A DNA stretch of 64,000 nt from Maylandia zebra (GCF_041146795.1 NC_135169.1:13161585-13225584); one strand, 5' to 3'; counted from the first letter of the stretch, positions 48,535 to 59,504 are shown. Notes: generated from the sequence alone by a model not told the origin. Translations and numbers: made by a program.

Positions 48535-48720
48535 TAAGAATAATGATGTGGTGACATGAGATACTCTGTGGTCTAATGTCATCACAGAGCATCACCTCTG
48601 AATCAGAGCTCGATTGTTTCTTGGTGGGTCTCATTTACATTGTCCTCGTCACCTCTGTTGTGGAGTTGATTTGAATAAACGGACTCTGATGTAGTTCTCT
48701 GGATGTTTTTATGTAGAATA
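48535..48720 (+). pseudogene. Orphan receptor tail exon and 3' end
   Basis: AAGAATAATGATGTGGTGAC and then GTCATCACAGAGCATCACCT, TGA at 48599-48601, keep the end of the tail exon with an inserted stretch in the middle. The 3' untranslated part (TCAGAGCTCGATTGTTTCTT, TTGAATAAACGG) is well kept. Confidence 0.65.
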
Positions 48721-48892
48721 AATAACAGTAATTGTAAATATTCCAACTCAAAGGAGGATATTCATCATGTGCTGTCTATGTATCACTGCAGCTATAACGT
48801 GTTGTGCAAAGCATTCCTTTTACTTCTCGACTGATTGATGGGACTTTGTTTTCTCTTTGTTGATCTAGCTTCTTTACCTTATGATATGAAAT

Positions 48893-48945
48893 GCACTGAG
48901 GCAACTGCTGTGGTGATTTTTTGCTATATAAATAAAATTGAAAAA
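48893..48945 (+). mobile_element. LINE 3' tail
   Basis: GCACTGAGGCAACTGCTGTG, then TTTTTGCTATATAAATAAAA and TTGAAAAAA. Confidence 0.65.
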
Positions 48946-49489
48946 AAAAAGTACTGGATCGATACTATCAAGAGCAATACTTTTTTTCTATCCTTTAAAA
49001 TCAGTATGTAGCCCATTGAATTGTGTTATGTTTTTAAATGAAAATATATACTTCAAACTTTACTATGACAAATGTTTGAACCTTTTTTGTGTTGACTAAC
49101 ATGTCTATTTGATTTATAGCCTGTATGAGATTTAAACAGAGAAAGTTGACCCAAAGTGCATTAAAGACAGATACATTTACATTCCATATAACTGCTCTCC
49201 CTAACGTAAGCTCCCCTAATGGGTTAAAAATATCAGTATCTGCAATACTGAAACTGTATTTACTTGGAATCATTGTTCTATAATCCAAATCTATAGTATT
49301 GCACTACTCTTAACTAAAATGCTCATGTAGGCTATAACAAATTTTGGTTGCAATAAAAACTCTAAAACTCATGGACACAACTATCCAAAATTGATCCAGC
49401 TTTTTGAAGGCTACGTTTAAAAAAAATAAAAATAGCCTAGCTACATAACAGTGCAGGTAATGACTTGTTTATGTTGCATATATGGTTTG
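48946..49489. other. Unassigned spacer
   Basis: AT-rich, nothing recognised. Confidence 0.3.
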
Positions 49490-49616
49490 TGTCACGGCTG
49501 CCGAGGCGAGCCGTGTGGAGTTGGAAGAAGGACCCAAGATGCAAGCAGTGGATGAGATGCTAATGAGGTTTATTTACAAAGGTGTAGTGGCAGACAAGCA
49601 GTGGGGCATGACAAAT

Positions 49617-50905
49617 TAGTGATGTGACGTTCTGTATCGAGGCTTCGGAGCGTGTGTCGAGTAATGGAGGGGGCGTTTCCGCGAAGCGCGTATCGAGGCT
49701 TGCTTCATTTATGGGAGGAGCTGAAAATGATGACGTCCGAAGCCTCGCTGCCCGGCTGTACCACGTGACTGGTTCATGAAGTGGTTCGAACTTTGCCGCG
49801 AGCTATGACAGCGATATAAACCCCTCAGACTTCATTCAAAATGTGGGTGTTTGATGGAGAGTTGTTAGTGAGAGTTTGGAGACCGTTTGGAGGTTTATGA
49901 GAGTGAGGAGAGAAAGTCAGGAGAGAATGGAGCCAGCTAAGAAGAGGAGGATGTCCTCCCCTGTGTGGGAACATTTTGATCTTATTCCTCCCAACAAGGT
50001 ATGTAAATTTCTACAGAAGATGTATTTCCATAATACTGATGCTGCAATACAATTTATGTTGAGCTGTCTTGACTTTTGTACAAGGTGAAGTGTTTGCTAT
50101 GTGCCAGGGAGCTGGGATATAACAGCAACACCTCATCCATGCTTAGGCACTACAGAGCTTTGCATGAGAATAAGAGGAACACCGATTGTGGAGCAAGACC
50201 AGGTGAGCCATCAAATGCAATGATAATATAGGATGCAGTAATGTTACTAAATGATATAACAATATTATACAACTGTTATAAGTTACGTGTGTGATATTTA
50301 TATTTGTGCTTTGTCTTTATTGTCTTTCCTCAGGAGAACAATCTCAAATAGATGAAGACCTGGTCAGCATGGTGATTGAGGACTCCCAGCCATTTAGCAT
50401 TGTGGAGGACAAAGGATTCAAAAGATTTGTTAAATCATTAAATCCTAGCTATGTTCTCCCCACTAAAAAGGTCATAAAAGCAGTGAAAATTTAGTTTTTA
50501 CAGAATAAAATGTGAACAGGCAGGACTGAGGCTCAGTGTGTAGCTGTCCATACCTCAACGTTACAAAAGCACAACCACTGTCCACACCCCAACCACACCT
50601 CACCTCACAGTAAATGATCATTTCCATTTCAAGCATTTCCAAATAATCATTTCCCATACTGCCACTATAAATATACACAGTATACTGCCATCACTACAAT
50701 ATACATGTTTTACACACTCCTTTTGTTGTTGACATTTACAGGCTGTGTGCAAAATGCCACACTCTTCAAATTCATGCCAGCTATTATTTTTACGTCCAGT
50801 AGGTGTCCTGCTAGAGCAAATGAAGCTTCATGAAGCTTCGCGTTGGGGTGAACCAATTGGATGAAAAGCTTCAGTGCTTCATGGGGCTTCATCTGCCCAT
50901 CACTA
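49617..50905 (+). mobile_element. hAT DNA transposon, internally deleted, nested in LTR copy B
   Basis: Terminal inverted repeats start TAGTGATG at 49617 and end CATCACTA at 50905. The 12-bp word GGCATGACAAAT flanks it on both sides (49605-49616 and 50906-50917), longer than the 8 bp usual for hAT. It keeps only the N-terminal transposase exons with a BED zinc finger. The catalytic and dimerisation parts are absent. Confidence 0.8.
49927..50494 (+). CDS. Truncated hAT transposase, BED zinc-finger part
   Basis: Three exons with good splice signals: 49927-49998, 50085-50202, 50334-50494 (116 aa). The first gives MEPAKKRRMSSPVWEHFDLI. The second holds the BED zinc finger, CLLCARELGYN and MLRHYRALH, with two Cys and two His in the right order. 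The third reads MVIEDSQPFSIVEDKGFKRF, typical of the segment before the hAT catalytic domain, and stops after KKVIKAVKI. The catalytic Asp and the hAT dimerisation domain are missing, so it cannot transpose. A DNA-binding fragment could still be made. Confidence 0.65.
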
Positions 50906-51429
50906 GGCATGACAAATAACTGAAGACACCTAAACTGGGAGAACTAAAATAACAGACCTGGAAGCATACGACAAAGGGATGAGACGCAGCCAAGGAACAG
51001 GACACCGTTGAACACAGGGTAAACGCAGACTGACACGGAGGAACACAGACGAACCAGCAACAGGCAGGAGAACACACAGGGCTTAAATAGACACACCAGT
51101 AATCAGGGGATGAGAGACAGGAGGGCAACACAGCTGGGAGGAATCAAAGCTGACGGGACAGGGGAAACGTAAACTGAACACACTCACATCAGACAGAGAC
51201 CTTCACAATAAAACAGGAAACTCAGACACGGGGAACCAAACAAGACACAGAACTAAACAGACAGATTCACAAACAGATGGGGTGACACCATAGACAGAGA
51301 CACAGACGCAGACTCAGAGGCAGACCAAACATAACACATAGAACTCAAACAATAATCATCATCATCATAATAAACTAGAAAATGATAACAAACTAAAAGC
51401 GCTGGGTAACCGACCCAGGACCATGACAG

Positions 51430-51500
51430 TTTGTAAACTTACAGTCTGTATAGCAGGATGCAGACAGACAGCAGAGAGACGCAAACCTCCCAGCACCCTC
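51430..51500 (-). pseudogene. Possible relic of a V-set leader exon
   Basis: On the - strand, GGAGGTTTGCGTCTCTCTGC and TGTCTGTCTGCATCCTGCT resemble the V1 signal exon (AGGTCTGCGTGTCTCTGC; TGTCTGTCTGCGTCCTGCT). The ATG is replaced and no V exon is next to it. It may belong to a lost third V-set gene. Confidence 0.45.
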
Positions 51501-52550
51501 TTAGTTAGGACATCAATGCGCTCACTAAGTGTATCGGTGATTACATAACCTTCTGCACTGACTCTATTGCCCCAACTCAGACTTTCCATTGTTACCCAAT
51601 AGAGCACATCCCCACTGATTTAGCTGTAGTAAGCCTGCACACTCTTTGTCCCTCTCTCCACATTGCACTATGGGCTCCTGTGAATGTCATTGCACCTCTT
51701 TCCCACCTATCCCTTTCTTTGATAAACTCTTCATAATGAGCGTGAGTCTACAGAAGGTCCCAGTGCTGTCCAAGACATTTTGCATTGTTCCTGTACCAAA
51801 GACACCACATCCCATTCGCCCCCAGGATCTCCCAGGATCAGGTTACCCACCATCGGGAAGCCTAGCATTAACTTTCATTGAGTGGAAAAAAGTTAGTGTT
51901 TATCATCCAGCTTCACTGTTTATATTATGCTAACATAGCTGTGTCGCTAGAGATCACGTAGCACATCATTATATACCAGCCAAACTTCAGTAACTCTACA
52001 AACGTCACTGCTGTTTAGTTTCTTTTCTTCATTTATGTCGGAAGTGATAGCAGAGCTGTACGTCTCAATTTGTTTCAGAAATCTCTCAGTCAGGACATGC
52101 TATATTATATTTAGGTGGAAACTAGTGAGCTAACTTCCTGCTAACTTCTAACTCCGTTACATTTAATAAATTCTGTTTCCATGGATGCCTGGATGTTAAA
52201 CTTAATTGTTACACCTGGTAAAGCAGCAACACTGATCATTTTAATACAGATGAAATAATTTAGACATTATTTAGAGAGTTGAAATTAGAGTTTTTCAACT
52301 CTCAGTGATGCCGCATTTCTCGTTTGACTTTGGGACCTGCACCAGAGTTTGGGCTCAGACACGGCTAATGACATCAGATTTAAAGACCGGATAGTGAGGC
52401 CAAACTGGGATCCCCTCAGTTCGCTTACCAGCACTACCTTGGAGTTGAGGACAACCACCTACACATCTGGATGCCTCTCTCGTGTCCTGGATTGTTGATT
52501 ACTGACAGAAAGATCACAATATGTGCATCTTCAACATTTTGTGTCTAACA
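51501..52550. other. Unassigned spacer
   Basis: No exon or named repeat with confidence. Confidence 0.3.
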
Positions 52551-52555
52551 AGGCG

Positions 52556-53450
52556 ATCAGCAAAACAGGGGTACCACAAGGGACCGTCCTCTTCCCTTTG
52601 TCATTCACAGTCTACACCACAGACTTCAGCCACTGCACAGAGACCTGCCATCTTCAGACGTTTCCTGATAACGCTGTGTAAGTTGGCCCCCCACCTTCTT
52701 CACATCAAACAAAATTAATGTCAAACGTTTGTGCTGCAAAAGTTTTTGTTTGTGCCTCTATCATTTTAAAGATACTAATATAAGTTTCTAGAGGTCATCC
52801 AAGGTCAATCAACCCCTTTTTTAGCTGTGAAAAGGTTGTGAAAAATAAACCAGTGCTGGATTTTTTTTTATCATGGCCACACTCTTAAAAATAAAAAATT
52901 AGGTTAACATATAACAGTCAAAATAAACTATGCATTCTGTTTTATGTTTTCTTTACTCACATCAATAAAATGGGTTAAAAACACCACTGCACTCCACGGG
53001 AAGAGCGAGAGTCGGCTTTATTCTCCGAGGCAGCTGGGCTCTTTTAACATCTGTTGGACAGTGCCCAGGATTTTCTATGAATCTGTTGTGGCCAGTGGCA
53101 TCCTCTTTGCTGTTGCATGCTGGGGCAGCAGGTTGAGATTTGCAGATGAAAAGAAACTCAATAGACTGACCCACAAGGCCAGAAAGTTGTCAGGAGCTGG
53201 ACTCTCTTAACGTAGAGACAGAGAGGTGGATGTTGTCCAAGGTAAGGACAATACCTCCCACCCACTCAATGACATGCTGGCCAGTCACAGGAGCACGTTC
53301 AGTGAGAGACTGAGATTACTGATAATGTACGAATGAACGACACGGAAAATCCTTTCTACCTGTGGATATGTTTCAGTAGAACTCTTCCATCTAATGTACA
53401 GGACACATTCCGATAGCTCTACACCCTTGATATTTGCACATCCCCTTTTG
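52556..53450 (+). mobile_element. L2/CR1-like LINE remnant in two blocks
   Basis: The first block (52556-52690) reads GVPQGTVLFPLSFTVYTTDF and CHLQTFPDNAV, the RT region with FxDD worn to FPDN. The second (52980-53400) reads IFYESVVASGILFAVACWGS, related to the fragment at 22239. The two are separated by about 290 bp of other sequence. Several stops. Confidence 0.75.
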
Positions 53451-54887
53451 AGAGAATTAAGTTTTAAAGTTTGGTAAGAGGAGTACTAGAGGGTAATGGT
53501 CTTCAGGTGCTGCAACTCTGGCCCTTTAGATAGAGAGAGCAGGTTGGGTTATCTGTTCCACAATTATTTAAATTAAACAATCATCAATGGAGCTGTGATA
53601 TAAGGATTCCTGGTGCTCACAAGTACAACAACAAAGCCAGAAATTCAAAAAGACGTTTATCCATGCAATCAGTACCTACCTAGCTTACATTTTCAAGTTA
53701 TCAACAATAACTCTGGATTATGGACAAAGCCAAAATGGACTTTTTGAGTAAGAATGTCATAAAGTTTTTATGTGTCAGTTAGAATGGTTATTTTCTTTGT
53801 TCCCTGATTAGACTAGAACAATTAAATAAATATATAAAAAATACATATGGTGATTGTACAGGGTTCAGGATGGGGTAAACCCTCATGAACAACAGTAACA
53901 TCCTGTAATAGAGTCACAGAAACAATTTTTAGCTGATAAATCCAGTGATCGCTGCCTCTGTCCTCATTCAGATTAGTATATTTTATTACAAAAATAATGA
54001 ACTCTTACCTAACAGACTTCAGTGTCTGTAAACACCCACACTTGTGTAGATTAGAGATCCGATATCAATTGTACGATATAGGACATTAGAAAGTCTGACT
54101 TGACAGGAGGATTCAAAGAAAACCTGCCTCCTTCTCTACCGTGTCTCCTTCATCCATCCTCAAAATTAAAGCCTGTCTGCTGTGAGAGACTGAACCAGCA
54201 GAGTTCACATTAAATGGTCACACTTATGGCTATATAGCATCACACAGACTCTGACATTTTAAAAAAAGTCAAATACATCAGAAAAAAAACAAATATTTAC
54301 TTCAATCATTAACACAATTAGACAACATGTAAAAACAAATAATTTGATTAAAAAAAACAAATTCCATATATTAGCATGTTTTTAGCATCTTAAATACTGC
54401 ACAACAGATTTCATGATTAGATGTCTCCATAAATAAATACATGTTCAAATGTCCACCTTTGCACAGGTATAAAAACAGGTTCATTCTCTGTTGACAGTTT
54501 CTTACTTTATACAAACTCTACAGGGGTGATTTTTTTAACATCCACCTGGATGCTGGAGATAAACTTATCAACCCACACATGGAGGCTTTAAAATGTGGAG
54601 TCTAGCCAAAGGTTGGTGTCACCGTGTCCAAGTCCTTCATTTATACAGTTTATAATTATACCAGGAAAGTGAAGCTCTCGCCACGACCTGAGCATGTGTT
54701 TTATCCACACTAAAAGTTGAAGTTACAGGAACTCTGAGATGTGTCCATCCTGCTGCTGTGGTCATCATCTTAATGACAGGATGACGCTGTGGGAAACTCT
54801 GGTTTGTCTGATGTTCAGGGGTCCAAACCCAGAGTGCAGTTCATGTATTCATGAAAAAATAAAATAATCTGTCTCCGTCTCTTTCCG
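53451..54887 (-). other. Spacer and candidate 3' untranslated region of V2
   Basis: No exon seen. The - strand 3' untranslated region of V2 probably covers the right part. Confidence 0.35.
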
Positions 54888-55718
54888 TTACACGGAGTTA
54901 AAGGAAAAAATGGTTTGCTTCAGACAAACATCTTGATCAGCAGGAAGGTCATGAGAATTCTTCTCCTTGCATGTAACGAATTTATAAATTATCCCAGCAA
55001 TGACTGCAAAGAGCAACAAAGTACAAACTGTCAGTCCAACTTTGAGTCCGACAGATTGATCCTCCTTCCCTCCATCCTCCTTCCCTCCATCCTCCTTCCC
55101 TCCATCCTCCTTCCCTCCATCCTCTGTGTGTCCTCCTGTCTGACCTGCAGGTGAGAAACAGGTGTGAGGTGTCAGCTGTCAGGTAGGTGATGAGTGAAGA
55201 ACAGAACAGAATCCATTTCCTCTTCAAACTGCTGTCAGACATTATCTACTGCACTCTGATCACATCACTCAGACCAGCTGCTTTCTACAAAGTCTCATCA
55301 ACAACATCTTTAGAAACAAACATCAACAACCAGGAAGCAGCTTCACCTCTGATCACACACACACTCAACTCTGCTCACTCACCTGGAGGATCAACAACAG
55401 TCAGGCTGATGTTGCTAAGTGATTTCCACGAGACTGTTTCGTCCTCGAAGACAAGACACTCGTATGTTCCAGTGTTACTCCTCGTCACATTCTTAAGGGT
55501 CAAAGACAGGTCTCCATATTTCATCTGTCTGTCCTGCAGATCCACCCAGTTCTTAAACGATGGATGTTGCCCTTGTGGCTGAGGTTGCCCTCTGCGGTTC
55601 AAATAGACATATTCTTCCCCCAGGTCAGCTTTGCGCCACTTTACACCTATCAAGTTGTTGTGTGGAGCTTGACATGGCAGAGTGACGTCCTTTCCAGATT
55701 CAGCTGTCTTCGTCTGGA
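54888..55718 (-). CDS. Single V-set Ig membrane protein, gene V2 (leader not found)
   Basis: Two exons on the - strand: V-set 55383-55718 and stalk/helix/tail 54888-55144, phase 1, GT-AG. The V domain starts VQTKTAESGKDVTLPC, has GVKWRKAD, and ends NTGTYEC. It is clearly related to V1, but most positions differ. The stalk repeats GGKED four times in 15-bp units (about 55065-55125). The helix is about LTVCTLLLFAVIAGIIY, followed by KFVTCKEKNSHD and a 20-residue tail without Tyr. The signal-peptide exon expected to the right of 55718 was not seen before the repeats begin at 55916 nor further on. The gene may be broken, or the exon lies farther away. Confidence 0.7.
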
Positions 55719-55758
55719 CTAAAAAAGGAAACAGAGAAGAGTTTACACATTACATGAA

Positions 55759-55915
55759 TCCCTTCCCTCCATCCTCTGTGTGTCCTCCTGTCTGACCTGC
55801 AGGTGAGAAACAGGTGTGAGGTGTCAGCTGTCAGGTAGGTGATGAGTGAAGAACAGAACAGAATCCATTTCCTCTTCAAACTGCTGTCAGACATTATCTA
55901 CTGCACTCTGATCAC
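55759..55915 (-). pseudogene. Partial duplicate of V2 exon 3 start and intron 2
   Basis: This matches about 55109-55265 base for base: the 5' end of the stalk exon (CAG acceptor, GTCAGACAGGAGGACACACA) and the adjoining intron. Similarity ends abruptly at CTCTGATCAC, where repeat family B begins. Confidence 0.75.
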
Positions 55916-56345
55916 AACACCCCGGCTAGCTATCGAGCTGGTGGGTAAAATATGTCTCCGAAAACGTCGGAGTGCTTTTGCAAATATGTGATGTCTTTAA
56001 AAACCGAGCAGATATTTGAACTTTACACAGCTACATTCTCGCCTGAAAATATGTTAAAAGTTTGTTTTGTGACGCAGAAAGAGTAATAAGAGTAATATTA
56101 AAACTAAGTAGCTGCCGCCATTGTTCGAAACTGGAATAGGCTGGGCTGCGCTATGAATTCTGGGATAGGTTGGGCCACGAACAATACACCCGACCCATCC
56201 TTCAAATCCGGAGAAATGAAGGACCCATTTCTGGGCCGCATTTGTCGGAGTCTTCGAAATTGGACAGCCTTCGTCGTGTCGCATTGATGTAATGCGGCCT
56301 CAGGAGGATGTGGTTCCTGTATTTGGACACAGCTAGGATACTGGA
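55916..56345 (-). repeat. Dispersed repeat, family B, copy 3
   Basis: Inverted relative of 48097-48436, from CCCGGCTAGCTATCGAGCTG through GAATTCTGGGATAGGTTGGG to GTCTTCGAAATTGGACAGCC. Confidence 0.6.
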
Positions 56346-57737
56346 CACAGCTTCTTCTTCTTCTTCGAGGTTTAACGGCAGCTGGCATCCTTGTACATGC
56401 AGTGCTGCCATCTTCTGTTTCAGTCCGTTATTACACTCTTAAATCCTACTTATTCCAGCGTCTTTTGGGATCTTACAAAGCTGCAAACGACTATTAAATT
56501 AGTCGTCGACGATTTTGATAGTCAACGTAATCGTGACTAGTCGACTAATCGTGGCAGCCCTAGTTTCATTTTAATAGACAACTTTTGTACACAAACGTCA
56601 ACTCGACACCCACTTGAGATATAAACACATAGATCCTGCATCGAGCTTGTAAGATGTTCAGGGTGTCAGACTGTGGGATGCAATTTTTTCATTCAATGAG
56701 GAAAGATTCTAAAAGAAAACATGGCAATACAATTGAAACATGGCAAAAACAGGTAATTTTCTACAGGTGACACTAAGTTAAACTATAGCTTAATGAACAA
56801 TGTTTTAATTATAATATATCATATATACAGTATGTTTAGTTTTTATTTAAAAGTGCATCATAAATACACTTATAACATCTGTAAGCACACTTCTGGTTAA
56901 TAATGCAGCAAGTTATTATTGGCTCTCTCTGTCTGGACAAATTAATTTGAGTTAAGGGTATAAACTCACACAGTCATCTTCATCCGGGTTACCACACACA
57001 CAAAATAGATTAAGCCTTGCCACACTCGTCTATACAACTCCTCATTCAACAATCATTTTCAGTGAGCCAGCAGATCACACACAAGTTACAGTACGAGCAT
57101 AAGTGCTAACAATATGTCATTGTTTTACAAAAAAACCCAAACTACTCACCCATGACACCTTCATGTTTCACACCCACCATTGGCTTCAATGCCCAAATCC
57201 CAAGTCCTGGGGGGTGTACTCATCCTCCTGTCTGCTCTCCTTCCGCTCTGGAGCACCAGTTTTTTGTTTGTTTGTTTTTTGGTTGACAAATCCAAAGAAA
57301 ACAAAAAACCCTTCAAAATGAAAATATTTTTCTTCTACTTAGTGTGTCCCTAACACTCATTTTCCTCAGAGCTCCTCTTTTGCAGAGTTGGTTCAAGTGA
57401 TGTATTTCCCAAAAACATTTCAAAAATGCCTTTTTAATCAGTGGAGTGTAAACTCCCCAAGTAAATATTGCAGTTTGATATTTGGACGTGTCAGTAGAAC
57501 TCATGTGGCACCTAGTTTACTGGAATTCTGCGAATACGAGCATCCAGTGTGACGTTGTAGAGGCGGCCCTCCTACTTTTTCGGCCGTGGGGGGATTTGAT
57601 ACACTACAATGCATCAGTCGCGTCATCTCTATTCACTCCAATGGATCAGTTTTGTTTTTTGTTTTGTTACAGCGATGGCAGACGGAGCACAAGAGAGAGG
57701 CTTTTATTATGGATTTCAAAATCTTATCTGGTTTTCT
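56346..57737. other. Unassigned, repeat-like
   Basis: TCGACTAATCGTGGCAGCCC at 56540 recalls the end of a hAT-type repeat. No exon, and in particular no V-set leader, was found. Confidence 0.3.
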
Positions 57738-57800
57738 TATTCAGTTCAATTTCATTTATATATCGCCAAATCACAACAATAGTCGCCTTAGGGCGAGCCC
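57738..57800 (-). mobile_element. LINE 3' tail
   Basis: TTATATATCGCCAAATCACA and AATAGTCGCCTTAGGGCG, the common tail on the - strand. Confidence 0.65.
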
Positions 57801-58260
57801 CCATATGGCTAAGAAAATGTCTGGAGGCGGCCCTGTTTGCAAGCATATTTGTGCCTGCGTCTTTTTTACCTTATAAAAACATCTGAACAAAATTAAAGAA
57901 ATGTTATATATTGGCACTCTTGAAAGGCGTTTTTTGTATGTCTATTAAAGTTATTAGCAGAAAATTGATTGCAGCTTCTCCCTTTTGACAGGAACGTTGT
58001 TTGTGGCTCAATGTTTGACAAGTAAGCGCCGCAGGGAACAATCTCAAGTCTTCATGTTTAAACTCGCGACTCTCCCAATCAACAGCTCCCAAACCTCCGA
58101 CCAACGCGCCATCTACGATGACCTGACGTCGCCACAACTTTAAGATTTTGGAAAAAATTTTAACCAATAAAAGGCTTCAAATACTTAATCACACAAAATG
58201 ACGTTTTCACAGTCAGCGGGGGTGATTTGTTTTGGAGTGTTCAGTGATGTTATGAATAAC
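57801..58260. other. Unassigned sequence left of heat-shock block 2
   Basis: No hsp70-like coding frame. A - strand frame (57904-58167) has no recognisable domain. Confidence 0.35.
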
Positions 58261-58293
58261 AGAACACGGTTCGGCGCCGAGGCGAAATCTCAC

Positions 58294-58625
58294 CGGCGAA
58301 AGTGGACGCGGTGGCGACGACAACGAGCATCAGAATCCAGCAGGGCCACGAAAACGTTACAACAGCCATTTGCGCTTAACCTAAAACAGCAAAGAATGAG
58401 GAGGGAATAGACGCAGGGTTAAAGTCACGGAGTCCAGTTAGTTTACGTACACAGTAAAGATTTACTGAAATATCCGTTTGTTTACCGTCGTTTTAAACTA
58501 CGGCAGAAAATGATGTGACGTTGCTGTACCAGCTCGTACCGTGAACCCGTTTAAACGTTAGCGCTTTACAGATTAATGGTGAATAACACGGTAAACATCG
58601 ACGGTCACGTTCAATGTGTCAGTAA
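58294..58625 (-). other. Candidate untranslated first exon of a heat-inducible gene (copy 2)
   Basis: Same splice donor as copy 1 (GTGAGATTTCGCC after base 58294) and shared words TCGTTGTCGTCGCC and AGCTCGTGAGTAACTG on the - strand. The distance from donor to heat-shock array (about 480 bp) is close to copy 1 (about 450 bp). No coding exon follows to the left inside the window, so the unit looks orphaned. Confidence 0.4.
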
Positions 58626-58649
58626 AAACAGAGACGCCGGTAAACGTTT

Positions 58650-58800
58650 CTCTTTTAAAGGTTTTCCGTCAGTTACTCACGAGCTCTCAGCCACGTACAG
58701 CCAACACGACCACGGTGGAAACTACTCTGAATGAGCGCACCGGATCCGGTGAAGCTTCTTTACCGGCTCCAGAACTTTCTGGAGTTTTCCAGACCAGCGG
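58650..58800 (-). promoter_or_regulatory. Heat-shock-element array with TATA-like box (copy 2)
   Basis: Units in phase: GAA 58772, TTC 58777, GAG 58782, TTC 58787, GAC 58792, so three perfect and two near-perfect. An extra GAAGCTTC lies at 58751-58758. A TTTAAAAG box on the - strand at about 58652-58659 is about 110 bp downstream. CpG-rich. Confidence 0.5.
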
Positions 58801-58860
58801 AGGAGCCGAGAGTTCTGCTAGATACATTAACCGACATTTGTTTATTCGTTTAGATTTTTA

Positions 58861-59184
58861 AGGTTCCGAAATTACATTAAAGTAAACATGGTTCGTTTAA
58901 ATAGCTGATTGATGTCGTTCTTTTTTTCCCAATAAAAAGCTAAACTAATCACGCGGAAATGGTTCAGGAAGTCTGTGGGCGGTTCCCGTTCGAATAGGAA
59001 GTAAACAAACCGCTGTTTTTTCCTCTTCAAACTTTAGTTATAAAACACGCCGCCCCCAAAACAAACAAAACGAACTAGAAAGCACTTACAGAAAGGTACC
59101 GCACTAAGAGGATCACTTATAAGTAAAAAAAAAACAAAAAACAATTCTACCAAAATATGTAATTTACATAGACAGGGAAGAGTT
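58861..59184. other. Spacer
   Basis: Nothing recognised apart from A tracts. Confidence 0.35.
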
Positions 59185-59500
59185 TCATCCATCCATCCAT
59201 TCGCTTCCGCTTATCCTTTTCAGGGTCGCGGGGGGCGCTGGAGCCTATCCCAGCTGTCATAGGGCGAAAGGCGGGGTACACCCTGGACAGGTCGCCAGTC
59301 TGTCGCAGGGCCAACATACAGGGACAGACAACCATTCACATTCACACCTAGTGATCCAATTATCCAGTTATCCAATTAACCTATCCCCATAAGCTGCATG
59401 TCTTTGGACGGTGGGAGGAAGCCGGAGTACCCGGAGAGAACCCACGCAAACACGGGGAGAACATGCAAACTCCACACAGAAAGACCCCGGCCTGATGGTG
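59185..59500 (-). mobile_element. Expander/RTE-like LINE 3' copy with ATCC tail
   Basis: CATCCATCCATCCATTCGCT, then GGTCGCGGGGGGCGCTGGAG and GAGAACATGCAAACTCCACA: well-kept fish repeat in - orientation, tail at left. Confidence 0.75.
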
Positions 59501-59504
59501 GATA

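Larger units (their letters stand above)
49490..51428 (-). mobile_element. Solo-LTR-like fossil, copy B, carrying a hAT insertion
   Basis: Ends are TGTCACGG and CCATGACA with a perfect 5-bp duplication GTTTG on both sides (49485-49489 and 51429-51433). Read on the - strand it begins like copy A, with the same promoter-like TATTTAAGCCC and an AATAAA signal in order. Without the hAT insert it would be about 640 bp. No internal coding part is attached. The perfect target duplication suggests it is younger than copy A. Confidence 0.65.

Noticed and set aside
57482-57886. 134-codon + strand frame
   Set aside because: It runs into the LINE tail at 57738, and overlapping frames of similar length exist. 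No domain.
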